A stretch of 39,103 nt of DNA from Candidatus Uhrbacteria bacterium (GTDB lineage Bacteria; Patescibacteriota; Patescibacteriia; JACPHY01): contig JACPHY010000006.1 of the NCBI GenBank assembly GCA_016188355.1, positions 1 through 39,103 on the forward strand, in the 5' to 3' direction. Shown here one piece after another: positions 7,291 to 14,879 of this stretch (positions are counted from its first letter, which is position 1; each line of letters starts with the position of its first letter). Under the pieces are notes generated by a model. The model made no database searches. It saw only the letters and a list, made by a program, of their open reading frames with translations, and had not been told where the DNA came from. The position numbers and the translations under genes were made by a program.

Positions 7291-7972
7291 GGCCGGTGGG
7301 GTCCTCGGGATCGGGCATGACCGGGGGATGCGGCACCAGCCCGTGCATGATGGATGGATCTAGCGGGAACTCCTCACCCAGTGACAGTGGATGCTTCCTC
7401 GCGCGTTTCCGGAGCCGGACGAGAAATTCGGTGCCATAATCATGCGTCGCGATGCGGCGATCGAGCACCCGCACCAGCCACCGTCGCACACCGTAACCTG
7501 CAGTGCCGCCCAGCAGCGCGCCGAGGAGTCCGCATGCGACACCGCGAAACGCATCGTGCCCCATCTCCCATGAGAGGGACGCGATCAGCGCCCCGAACAC
7601 TCCACCGAGAAGAGCACTGGGAATCAAGGCACTCCGCGAACTCGCCAACCACCCACGCCACCGTACCAGCCGCGCACGACGCGCATCGCGGGACTCGCGC
7701 CGCCAATACCGGTGCCACGCCTCGATGCCGTCACGCAGCATCAAGGGGACGACGCATCCTACCAGCAGCGCACAGGTGATCGCCGCAAACACCATGCCCG
7801 CGTGCAGCAGCACCGCGGGATGAACCAAGCCCTGCGCTCCGTAGATACAGATCGCCAGGATATGTGCTCCCATCACGAGCATCAACACCATCAGCGTGCC
7901 CAACGCCTTCTTCTGCACGAACGTCGTGTACGCCTGCAACGCGCGCTCGGCGCACTCCCACAATCTTCGCAT
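7283..7972 (-). CDS. Four-TM membrane protein (cassette 2, first gene)
   Basis: 229 aa. ATG 7972 is preceded by AAAAGGAGGGCTGTTTCAC, the same leader as the paralogue at 4407. The four hydrophobic segments lie at about 22-45, 52-78 (HAGMVFAAITCALLVGCVVPLM), 108-128 and 138-156. Between TM2 and TM3 is WRRESRDARRARLVRWRG, the family signature. The C-terminal 60 residues are soluble and end EDPTGHA. A promoter (TGGACA, 17 nt, TATCGT) lies upstream and the terminator lies after its partner gene, so the cassette is a bicistronic unit. Function unknown. Confidence 0.8.
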   Translation of the reverse strand: MRRLWECAERALQAYTTFVQKKALGTLMVLMLVMGAHILAICIYGAQGLVHPAVLLHAGMVFAAITCALLVGCVVPLMLRDGIEAWHRYWRRESRDARRARLVRWRGWLASSRSALIPSALLGGVFGALIASLSWEMGHDAFRGVACGLLGALLGGTAGYGVRRWLVRVLDRRIATHDYGTEFLVRLRKRARKHPLSLGEEFPLDPSIMHGLVPHPPVMPDPEDPTGHA

Positions 7973-8005
7973 GTGAAACAGCCCTCCTTTTCGCAGTTGC
8001 TCGTA

Positions 8006-8034
8006 CGATAGCGGAAAACGTGAATTCTGTCCAG
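8006..8034 (-). promoter_or_regulatory. Promoter of cassette 2
   Basis: Minus strand TGGACA, 17-nt spacer, TATCGT, about 35 nt upstream of the ATG at 7972. Confidence 0.55.
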
Positions 8035-8218
8035 TGCATGTACACCTGAATAAGGGAAACTCAGACATTCCAATCTCCGGCATCACCTCGACGAATCCGC
8101 GGGAAGCAATCTCCCCTCATGCAACCGGTGTATCGCATGCGATTTCTCGCTCGCGCTCGAAATGACAACGCAGCACTGGGGCGCGGCGCCCGCAGACACG
8201 ATATGCTATTGGTACTGT

Positions 8219-10195
8219 ATGCCGCTCACCCTCGCCGCAAATTTCGAGCCAACCGGTGACCAACCTCGCGCCATCAAACAACTCACCGACTGGGTGGGCG
8301 CGGGGTATCCGCATGCCACGTTGCTCGGGGTCACGGGGAGCGGCAAAACATTCACCATGGCAGGCGTCATTGCAACCACCCAAAAACCCACCCTCGTCAT
8401 CTCCCCAAACAAAACCCTCGCCGCGCAGCTCTATAGCGAATTCAAGGCGTTCTTCCCCACTGCGGCCGTCCACTACTTTGTCTCCTACTACGACTACTAC
8501 CAGCCGGAGGCGTACGTGCCGCAGACCGACACGTACATTGAAAAGGAAGCAATGATCAATGAGGAAATTGATCGTCTCCGCCACGCCTCGACGCAATCCA
8601 TTCTCTCGCGACGTGATGTGATCATCGTGGCGTCCGTCTCCTGTATCTACGGCCTCGGCTCACCGGAAGAATATGGGGCGGTCCGCATCACCCTCCGTCG
8701 CGGCGACCCCATGGATCGTGCGACGCTCCTCCGAAAACTCGTGGATCTCCAGTTCCAACGGAACGATGTCGACCTCGCGCGCGGCACATTTCGCGTGAAG
8801 GGAGATACGGTAGAAATATTTCCCAAAGCATCGGACAAGGAGTGGATCCGTGTGGAGTGTTTCGGCAACGTCATTGATCGCATCACGGCACGCGACATCA
8901 GCGGAACCACTGGGGCGCTCGAGGAAATTGCTATCTTTCCGGCGACGCACTACGTGGCACCTGCGGCACAAACAAAAGCCACCATTGGCACCATTCGCGC
9001 CGAACTCGAAACACGCCTCACCGAACTCCGAGCGGCAGGAAAAATTCTCGAAGCCGCACGCCTCGAACAGCGCACCACGTACGACCTCCAGATGCTTGAG
9101 GAAACGGGCTATGTGCACGGCATCGAAAACTACTCCCGCTACTTCGACGGCCGCCAACCCGGCGAACCGCCGTTTACGCTCGTGGATTTCTTTCAATACG
9201 CGTACGGAGGGGAACATGCAGGATGGCTCTGCTTCATCGATGAATCCCACATCACCATCCCCCAAATCCGCGGCATGTATGCAGGCGATCAGAGTCGAAA
9301 ACAGACACTCATTGCATTCGGATTCCGACTCCCCTCCTGTAAGGACAACCGACCACTCCAATTCCGCGAATTCACCGCGCGCACACCGCAGACGATTTAC
9401 GTCTCCGCGACGCCGGAGGAATATGAGATGACGATGAGCGTAAAGCAAGATGCAGCTTCCTTGCGCTCATCGTCATCCCGAGGAGCAGCCGCGACGAGGG
9501 ATCTCACCCCGGACACGGACGCGGCGGGTACGATTGATAAAAATGATCGTGGAGCGGAATCCCTCATCGCCGAGCAGCTCATTCGTCCCACGGGCCTCCT
9601 CGATCCGGTGGTCGAGGTGCGTCCATCGGAAGGACAAATCCAAAATCTCATTTCGGAAATCACGACGCGCGTCGGAAAGGGAGAGCGCACCCTCGTCACC
9701 GTGCTCACAAAACGCATGGCAGAGGATCTCGCCGAATTCCTCCGTGATCGTGACGTCAACGCATTTTATATCCATGCGGACGTGGAGACGTTCGATCGCA
9801 TCGAAATCCTCGACGATCTCCGCCGCGGAACATACGATGTGGTCGTCGGCATCAACCTCCTCCGCGAGGGTCTCGACCTCCCCGAAGTTTCACTGGTCGC
9901 CATTCTCGATGCCGATAAAGAAGGCTATCTCCGCTCTGCGACGGCACTCATTCAGACGATCGGTCGCGCAGCACGGCATATCCACGGCACCGCCATCCTC
10001 TACGCCGATCGCACCACAGAGGCCATGCGCATCGCGATGAGCGAAACCCACCGTCGGCGGGTAGCGCAAGAAGAGTACAATCGCACCCATGGCATCACCC
10101 CAAAAACCATAGCCAAAGAAATTCGCGGGCCATTAGTTACCCGTGCATCACGCACCACAGACAAAAAACGCACACCACGGCGGCAACGGAAATAG
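8219..10195 (+). CDS. uvrB: Excinuclease ABC subunit B, lacking the UVR domain and carrying an insertion
   Basis: 658 aa. UvrB is the DNA-loading helicase of nucleotide excision repair. Walker A GVTGSGKT is at 37-44, the beta-hairpin region follows as SYYDYYQPEAYVP, then a DESH box and the C-terminal helicase motifs REGLDLPEVSL and QTIGRAARH. Start ATG 8219 gives the canonical N-terminus; there is no Shine-Dalgarno, and a TATGCT 11 nt upstream suggests a nearly leaderless mRNA. Two oddities. First, between YEM and IAEQLIRPTG (about residues 404-446) there are roughly 38 extra residues rich in Ser, Ala, Arg and Asp, encoded by a palindromic DNA segment. Second, the protein ends just after HGITPK plus a short basic tail, so the C-terminal UVR domain that contacts UvrC is missing. 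It ends at a shared bidirectional terminator. Confidence 0.95.
   Translation: MPLTLAANFEPTGDQPRAIKQLTDWVGAGYPHATLLGVTGSGKTFTMAGVIATTQKPTLVISPNKTLAAQLYSEFKAFFPTAAVHYFVSYYDYYQPEAYVPQTDTYIEKEAMINEEIDRLRHASTQSILSRRDVIIVASVSCIYGLGSPEEYGAVRITLRRGDPMDRATLLRKLVDLQFQRNDVDLARGTFRVKGDTVEIFPKASDKEWIRVECFGNVIDRITARDISGTTGALEEIAIFPATHYVAPAAQTKATIGTIRAELETRLTELRAAGKILEAARLEQRTTYDLQMLEETGYVHGIENYSRYFDGRQPGEPPFTLVDFFQYAYGGEHAGWLCFIDESHITIPQIRGMYAGDQSRKQTLIAFGFRLPSCKDNRPLQFREFTARTPQTIYVSATPEEYEMTMSVKQDAASLRSSSSRGAAATRDLTPDTDAAGTIDKNDRGAESLIAEQLIRPTGLLDPVVEVRPSEGQIQNLISEITTRVGKGERTLVTVLTKRMAEDLAEFLRDRDVNAFYIHADVETFDRIEILDDLRRGTYDVVVGINLLREGLDLPEVSLVAILDADKEGYLRSATALIQTIGRAARHIHGTAILYADRTTEAMRIAMSETHRRRVAQEEYNRTHGITPKTIAKEIRGPLVTRASRTTDKKRTPRRQRK
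9428..9560 (+). repeat. Palindromic in-frame insertion element inside uvrB
   Basis: A near-perfect inverted repeat (arms 9428-9449 and 9456-9476, 6-nt loop) is followed by a segment beginning GTCATCCCGAG and closing GAGGGATCTC around 9471-9504, itself an inverted pair. The region codes the residues that have no counterpart in other UvrB proteins, and it keeps the frame open. It resembles protein-coding palindromic elements of the Rickettsia (RPE) type and the widespread GTCATCC...GGATCT repeat class (established knowledge). Exact borders are uncertain. Confidence 0.65.
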
Positions 10196-10200
10196 AAATG

Positions 10201-10227
10201 CCCCGGTCCGACATCGTCGGACCGGGG
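10201..10227. terminator. Bidirectional terminator between uvrB and the 412-aa gene
   Basis: A perfect 12-bp stem CCCCGGTCCGAC/GTCGGACCGGGG with a 3-nt loop. A T-rich stretch (ATTTCTATTT) follows on the minus strand. It serves two convergent genes. Confidence 0.8.
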
Positions 10228-10233
10228 CTCGTA

Positions 10234-11472
10234 CTACTTTCCCTTGAACGCAGCTTCGACCAGTCGCCCCGCGTCGGCCGCGGTGAACTTCCGTTCGATC
10301 TCCGGAGTCGCCTGCGGCAGCGGCTCGATCTTCCCACTGCCTTTCTTCGGGAGAGCGGCGATCCACTCCGCATGACGCTGCCGCCACAAATCGCCGCGGA
10401 GCTCATCCCACGCGTACTGCCGTTCCTCGGCCTTCTCCAGCCAGAGACCCTCCGTCTTCCCCGCCGCACGGAGCTTCACGTTCTCCGCCTTCGCTTCCTC
10501 GTCCGTGAGAGTCATCGCCTTCGCGATGATGTACAGGTGCCGGAGCACCGCCCGCGCCCACGGCGTGGTGCCGTTCGGCGCCATGCTGATCGGCGCGGCC
10601 TTCAGCGGCAACACGCGCTCGATGCTGCCGATCGCTCCGGTGATACCGATGTACGTCTTCCCGTCCTGCGGAAAGAAGACGAGGCCGACCAGGCCGTTGT
10701 ACTGGAACATCTTCTGGGACTTCGGGTCACGGACCCCGCAGTCGACCAGCACTGCGCCGACGTACAGCGCCCTCTTGAGCGGCCTCTCCCCACTGAGAAC
10801 GCCGAGCAGCTTCTCGGCCCCCTCCTTGCCCGGCGGAATTTCTCCGGACAGGAGGAGCTGATAGTGCCGCGGCCGATCCGATTTCGCGCGCTCCAGCGCG
10901 ACCTTCCGAAGATCGAGCGCCCTCCAGGTGAGTGTCCGCACGAGCCGATCATGCTCGAAGTCCTTGGGGAAGACCTGAATGTCCCGCCCCGCCGAGAAAA
11001 TCATGAAGCCGCGGCCACGCGCCCGCTCCTTGGCAGCACGCCCGGCGTCGATCGCCTCGAAGAACCCCTCCGCCTGCGCCCGACCCAGGAGCTGCCGCAG
11101 GTGACCGAAGTGTTCTCCGGTCTCGGCGATCGCTGCGACGCGATCGAACGCGTCGAAACGCTGCATCGACCGCTCACCCAGGCGCTCCGCGATCTTCTGC
11201 TTGCGAAGCTCGATCTGGGAAACGATCGCCTTTCGCGCATCGTTCCGCTTTGATCCGTCGAGCACCTCCGCGAACTGCTTACGGATTTCCCGAAGCTCGT
11301 CGAGCGCCGCATACCCCTCCTCCCGCTCCGCACGGAAACGGTCCGCGTGCTCCCTCGCGGCACGATTGATCTCGTCCTGCGCCGCGATGAGATCATCCAA
11401 CGGGACAATCTCCGTCTTCATCCGCTCCAGAATTCCCGGACGCACACTGAGCACCGCTGCTGGCTGATTCAT
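10234..11472 (-). CDS. 412-aa protein of unknown function
   Basis: No recognised family. Start ATG 11472 has GAGGAGGGATC upstream. No signal peptide or TM, so it is probably cytosolic. Residues about 20-110 are charged and predicted coiled-coil (ReHADRFRAEREEGYAALDELREIRKQF, then QIELRKQKIAERLGE). The middle holds a mixed alpha/beta section (RGFMIFSAGRDIQVFPK; YVGAVLVDCGVRD; LVGLVFFPQDGKTYIGITGAIGSIERVLPL). The C-terminus is charged and helical (EEAKAENVKLRAAGKTEGLWLEKAEERQYAWDELR). It has its own promoter with a TTGACA palindrome next to it, so it may be regulated, and it is convergent with uvrB. Function cannot be inferred. Confidence 0.75.
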   Translation of the reverse strand: MNQPAAVLSVRPGILERMKTEIVPLDDLIAAQDEINRAAREHADRFRAEREEGYAALDELREIRKQFAEVLDGSKRNDARKAIVSQIELRKQKIAERLGERSMQRFDAFDRVAAIAETGEHFGHLRQLLGRAQAEGFFEAIDAGRAAKERARGRGFMIFSAGRDIQVFPKDFEHDRLVRTLTWRALDLRKVALERAKSDRPRHYQLLLSGEIPPGKEGAEKLLGVLSGERPLKRALYVGAVLVDCGVRDPKSQKMFQYNGLVGLVFFPQDGKTYIGITGAIGSIERVLPLKAAPISMAPNGTTPWARAVLRHLYIIAKAMTLTDEEAKAENVKLRAAGKTEGLWLEKAEERQYAWDELRGDLWRQRHAEWIAALPKKGSGKIEPLPQATPEIERKFTAADAGRLVEAAFKGK

Positions 11473-11575
11473 GATCCCTCCTCATCCGCTACGTCACCCA
11501 CGACGCAGCGTCACTGGTTTTGTTGTGAAAAGTCGTTCGCAAATATGGCTGCATATGGCCATTCGCGATACCCGC

Positions 11576-11604
11576 ACCGTACCGAAAAACCCTGTTCATG
11601 TCAA
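11576..11604 (-). promoter_or_regulatory. Promoter of the 412-aa gene
   Basis: Minus strand TTGACA (11599-11604), 17-nt spacer, TACGGT (11576-11581). Confidence 0.65.
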
Positions 11605-11609
11605 GTATC

Positions 11610-11624
11610 ATTGACAATGTCAAT
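11610..11624. promoter_or_regulatory. Palindrome ATTGACA-A-TGTCAAT, candidate operator
   Basis: A perfect 15-nt palindrome 5 nt upstream of the -35 box of the 412-aa gene and just beyond the stop of uvrC. The position suits an activator or repressor site. It also contains a second TTGACA, so it could instead be an overlapping promoter. Confidence 0.4.
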
Positions 11625-11630
11625 CCCCTG

Positions 11631-12866
11631 TCACTGCAGCATACGCTTTGTTCTGCGTTTTCGGTGATACCCGATGGCGAATCGATGCGCCTCGTCCCGA
11701 ATGCGTTGGAGGAGATGGAGTGCCGGCGCATGCCGAGAGAGCCGCAACGGCCCCGAAGCTCCCGGAAGATAAATCTCCTCCTCACGCTTCGCCAGCGACA
11801 CCACGGGAATCACCAATCCCGATCGCCGTACCACCCGCAGCGCTGCGTTCCGTTGCGCCTTGCCCCCATCAATCAAGAGGAGATCGGGCATCGGCCACTC
11901 CTCACGCTCCGCCTCATCTTCTCCCTGCTGCTTTTTTGTCGCGCTATGCGCCAATCGTCGGGTGAGTACTTCGGTGAGCATGCCAATATCATTCGACTTC
12001 CCCTCGAGCGATCGGATCTTGAATTTTCGATATTCCGACAGCGCAGGCTCGCCATCAATCGCTACCACCATGGAGCCCACCGCTTCGATGCCCTGCGTAT
12101 TCGAAATGTCGTATCCCTCGATGCGATGCGGCGGTCGCGGCAGTCCCAACACGCGCTGGAGTTCATGCACGTCATTCGCATACTTCTCCGTCACCGAGAG
12201 TACGCGTGTGTGCGCGAGCACCTCGTCGAGCAGTGCACGGTGCGTCGGATCAAGCGCACGGCGCGCCGACGTCGTCTTGCCCTCGAGGAGCCGAATGAGC
12301 GGCGTGATCACTCGCCGACGATACTGCTCCGGGGTGATGCGCCCTGCACAGGTGCCCGCACAGAGCCCCATATGAAAATAGAGGCAGGGTCTCGCCTGCG
12401 GCTTGTGGCTCTCCGCGATCGGCATTCTCGCGCACCGATACGGAAACACTTTCCGCAGGGCACGCAGCGTCTGGCGAACGACGTACGCGGAGACAAATGG
12501 ACCAATATAGGTACCTGATGCGGCAAAAATGCGCGTCGGGAGCACCTGCGGATACTCCTCATCGGTGATGCCGATGTAGAGAAGGCTCTTCTGATCACGA
12601 TCCACGATGTTGTACTTTGGCCGATACACCTTGATCCAATTCACCTCAAGGAGCAATGCTTCGAGCTCGGAGTCCGTCGTGTGCACGCGGAACCCGTCCG
12701 CCTCCTGGAGCATGTCCGTTTTCCAGGAATTTCCTGGCGCATATGCGGCCAGTCGACCTCGCAAATCCGCCGCCTTCCCCACATACAATGGCACCCCCTG
12801 GCGCGTGAACACGTACACGCCAGGCTGATGCGGAACTGGAGCGAGTAGTGCAGGGGTGACCTCCAT
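11631..12866 (-). CDS. uvrC: Excinuclease ABC subunit C, short form
   Basis: 411 aa, against about 600 in E. coli. UvrC makes the dual incision in nucleotide excision repair. The GIY-YIG 3'-incision domain is at the N-terminus (PGVYVF 15-20, LYVGKA 27-32). The Cys-rich CLYFHMGLCAGTCAG segment follows, and then the RNase H-like 5'-incision domain with GYDISNTQG (about 250), LLLIDGGKAQ and the final RFAIGYHRKRR. The chain stops right there, so the tandem helix-hairpin-helix DNA-binding domain is absent. The segment between the Cys-rich region and the RNase H domain lacks the UVR consensus. Start ATG 12866 fits the family, but GGAGGT falls inside the first codons rather than before them, so initiation may be leaderless. 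The reductions match those in uvrB. Confidence 0.95.
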   Translation of the reverse strand: MEVTPALLAPVPHQPGVYVFTRQGVPLYVGKAADLRGRLAAYAPGNSWKTDMLQEADGFRVHTTDSELEALLLEVNWIKVYRPKYNIVDRDQKSLLYIGITDEEYPQVLPTRIFAASGTYIGPFVSAYVVRQTLRALRKVFPYRCARMPIAESHKPQARPCLYFHMGLCAGTCAGRITPEQYRRRVITPLIRLLEGKTTSARRALDPTHRALLDEVLAHTRVLSVTEKYANDVHELQRVLGLPRPPHRIEGYDISNTQGIEAVGSMVVAIDGEPALSEYRKFKIRSLEGKSNDIGMLTEVLTRRLAHSATKKQQGEDEAEREEWPMPDLLLIDGGKAQRNAALRVVRRSGLVIPVVSLAKREEEIYLPGASGPLRLSRHAPALHLLQRIRDEAHRFAIGYHRKRRTKRMLQ

Positions 12867-12936
12867 ATATCATTCGTAGCCTAGCAGAATACACGAACAG
12901 CGTGGCGCTCGGTTGCAGCACTTTTCCGTGCTGATG

Positions 12937-12965
12937 TTGACAAATGGATAAAAAACAGGTACATT
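12937..12965 (+). promoter_or_regulatory. Promoter of paralogue unit A
   Basis: TTGACA (12937-12942), 17-nt spacer, TACATT (12960-12965), upstream of the ATG at 13011. It matches the unit B promoter at 13750-13778. Confidence 0.75.
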
Positions 12966-13010
12966 AACTCGTTCTTTTCTCAACCCACCCACCACAAGAG
13001 GAGGGCGCGC

Positions 13011-13613
13011 ATGCTCACCGCACATCTGCTCCGGAAGAAGAAGAACGAGGATCCATACGACTTCGGCGGACCGAAGCAGTGGTCCTTGGTCGGGACGATG
13101 GAGTTCGTGCTCCGCATGCTCACGTACCGCGGCAAAATCATGGTGTTCGACACGCGGGAAATCCAACTCCAAACACCAATCGAATGCCTCGACATGCACA
13201 CCGGTGTCGATGAGGACCGCTTCGAGGGCGATGCGCAGGACATCCGCATGATCGCACAGGCGATCGTGCGCTGGTACGAAATACGCCGCCGTACCGGTGA
13301 TGTCCACGAACACAATGCGCACCTCGCACTCGCGCGCTGTCCGGTCGCCGCATGGAATATCCATGACCCGGAACTCAAGGCCTGGCTGACGTCACTCGCC
13401 CAGCCGAATGGCATCGATACATGGACTGCAACTCGCATCGCGATCATGCTCGCGTGCGGCGTGCGATCCGTCGAGGTACTCCAGAGCGGCCTCGCCATTC
13501 CCCACGAGCGCATGGACGACCACGGCACGTTTCTTGCGGCGTTCGAACTCTGGCTCGATGCGCGTGACCCCCGCATGCTCCTCACTGACATCGTCGCCGC
13601 GACCGCGGCGTAG
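13011..13613 (+). CDS. Unknown 200-aa protein, tandem paralogue A
   Basis: No recognised family; soluble, no signal peptide or TM. Start ATG 13011 follows AGGAGGGCGCGC. It opens with a basic stretch (LLRKKKNED), then a probable beta-rich N-terminal part (RGKIMVFDTREIQLQTPIECLDMHTG) and a helical C-terminal half (ATRIAIMLACGVRSVEVLQSGLAIPHERMDDHGTF, closing AAFELWLDARDPRMLLTDIV). The C-terminal half aligns with paralogue B (ALELYTAPSNIGEHRATLREIV). It is a single-gene unit with its own promoter and terminator, divergent from uvrC. Possibly a helical-repeat protein; function unknown. Confidence 0.75.
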   Translation: MLTAHLLRKKKNEDPYDFGGPKQWSLVGTMEFVLRMLTYRGKIMVFDTREIQLQTPIECLDMHTGVDEDRFEGDAQDIRMIAQAIVRWYEIRRRTGDVHEHNAHLALARCPVAAWNIHDPELKAWLTSLAQPNGIDTWTATRIAIMLACGVRSVEVLQSGLAIPHERMDDHGTFLAAFELWLDARDPRMLLTDIVAATAA

Positions 13614-13663
13614 GGCGAAGCAGCCAGCAGCTTCTCGCAGGTCGCCATCATAATATTCACCAG

Positions 13664-13690
13664 GCCGGCCCACACGCGTTGTGGGCCGGC
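13664..13690 (+). terminator. Terminator of paralogue unit A
   Basis: An 11-bp stem GCCGGCCCACA/TGTGGGCCGGC followed by ATTCCCTATGTTT. The stem is the same as that after unit B. Confidence 0.75.
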
Positions 13691-13749
13691 ATTCCCTATG
13701 TTTGGGTCCCGACCCTGGCAGCACACCATCCCAGCGCCTTCTACAGCTA

Positions 13750-13778
13750 TTGACAAATTGCTCAATACGAGGCACATT
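13750..13778 (+). promoter_or_regulatory. Promoter of paralogue unit B
   Basis: TTGACA (13750-13755), 17-nt spacer, CACATT (13773-13778), 37 nt before the ATG at 13816. Confidence 0.7.
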
Positions 13779-13815
13779 GCATCGTGCTCCGCACGAGCAC
13801 CATGAGGAGGACGCG

Positions 13816-14433
13816 ATGATCGACGTACATTCCTACACATCCCCCAACGGGCGCCCCCACCAGTATCACGATCCCAGGCCACTATCCGTTGCACGAGCGG
13901 GACGATGCATCCAACAGCGTCGCGGTTATTATGTGGTCATTGCGCACGCTTCGTGCATCGCGATGGAATGCGTGCATGGCATCGAACGGCGAAACGATGC
14001 ATTCTTTGGAAGCCCCGAGGCGATCAATGTCCTTGCCCGCGTCATCGCATTTCGATGGCAATTCTCCATAATGGAACGGGGGAAGCCCGACCGTCTCCCG
14101 GACGCCATGGAACGCGCGATTGCCGCCCAAACCTATCACATCCCCGAGCTCGCCGCGGTACGCCCTGATCTGGTCGGTTGGGTTCGGCATCATCGCCCCA
14201 GTCTGTACCACGACGACCTTCGGGCGATGCTCGCGCTCGCGATCGATCCGGAACTTCGTATCGAAGATCTCCATGCGGTACTCTCGCTGCCGCGGAGCGA
14301 TGAACAGCATCCGATCGAATCCAATGACGACTACGTCGTCGCTGCGCTGGAGCTCTACACGGCACCATCAAATATCGGGGAGCATCGCGCAACGCTCCGC
14401 GAAATCGTATACGGAACCAATCTCTCGCAATGA
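13816..14433 (+). CDS. Unknown 205-aa protein, tandem paralogue B
   Basis: Start ATG 13816 is chosen for GAGGAGGACGCG upstream. It shares with paralogue A the order of segments: a short N-terminal beta-like part ending in a Cys-containing IAMECVHGIER (A has TPIECLDMHTG), a central helical region with DLRAMLALAIDPELRIEDLHAVLSLPR (A has TRIAIMLACGVRSVEVLQSGLAIP), and the C-terminal ALELYTAPSNIGEHRATLREIV. Identity is low, so the duplication is old or fast-evolving. Promoter spacing and the terminator stem are conserved between the units. No signal peptide; no catalytic motif seen. Confidence 0.75.
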   Translation: MIDVHSYTSPNGRPHQYHDPRPLSVARAGRCIQQRRGYYVVIAHASCIAMECVHGIERRNDAFFGSPEAINVLARVIAFRWQFSIMERGKPDRLPDAMERAIAAQTYHIPELAAVRPDLVGWVRHHRPSLYHDDLRAMLALAIDPELRIEDLHAVLSLPRSDEQHPIESNDDYVVAALELYTAPSNIGEHRATLREIVYGTNLSQ

Positions 14434-14465
14434 GCAATGTGTAGTCAAGACGCGAAACAGACATC

Positions 14466-14494
14466 AGCCGGCCCACATACGTTGTGGGCCGGCT
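14466..14494 (+). terminator. Terminator of paralogue unit B
   Basis: A perfect 12-bp stem AGCCGGCCCACA/TGTGGGCCGGCT followed by TTTCG. Confidence 0.85.
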
Positions 14495-14520
14495 TTTCGT
14501 TCCTCCGTATACGCCTCGGC

Positions 14521-14549
14521 TTGTCGGCGCATGCACGGCACGCTACGAT
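14521..14549 (+). promoter_or_regulatory. Promoter of tRNA-Ala
   Basis: TTGTCG, 17-nt spacer, TACGAT, about 50 nt upstream of the tRNA. Confidence 0.5.
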
Positions 14550-14599
14550 TTTCGACGATGTAGCAGGATCGCTCTTCCCATGCACCGCGCCAAACCCTT

Positions 14600-14671
14600 G
14601 GGCCGTTAGCTCAGTGGTAGAGCACCGCATTTGCAATGCGGGGGTCGGGGGTTCAAATCCCCCACGGTCCA
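14600..14671 (+). tRNA. tRNA-Ala (TGC anticodon)
   Basis: A full cloverleaf is visible. The acceptor GGGCCGT/ACGGTCC has discriminator A. The D-arm is TAGCTCAGTGGTAGAGC. The anticodon stem CCGCA/TGCGG carries loop TTTGCAA (anticodon TGC), and the T-arm GGGGG-TTCAAAT-CCCCC closes it. The 3' CCA is not encoded. Just downstream, two small hairpins (GGTATCG/CGATACC, then ACCGAG/CTCGGT) may end the transcript. Confidence 0.97.
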
Positions 14672-14879
14672 AAGGTTTGGCGCCGGCGCTCAGTGGTATC
14701 GCAACGATACCGAGACTCCTCGGTTGATCACTTCGTTCGGAAAAGAAGGAACTGCACACATCACACTGATATCAATGCTGTGATTCATACGCATCGAATA
14801 AAAACCTGGTCCAGCTTCGTTCGCTCGTCTTGTATTTGTCTGCCCTAGCGGGCAGGTTTTGATGCGAAGGGAAGTAACC
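14672..14879. other. Intergenic region between tRNA-Ala and the NlpC/P60 gene
   Basis: It holds the paired hairpins at about 14694-14722 after the tRNA and, at 14842-14857, a CTGCCC-TAGC-GGGCAG hairpin followed by GTTTTG just before the gene's ribosome-binding site. The latter could be a terminator or a hairpin in the 5' leader of the gene. No open frame of interest is seen. Confidence 0.5.

Noticed and set aside
9428-9560. Insertion in uvrB as an intein
   Set aside because: It is far too short, with no Cys/Ser start, no His-Asn end and no splicing blocks.
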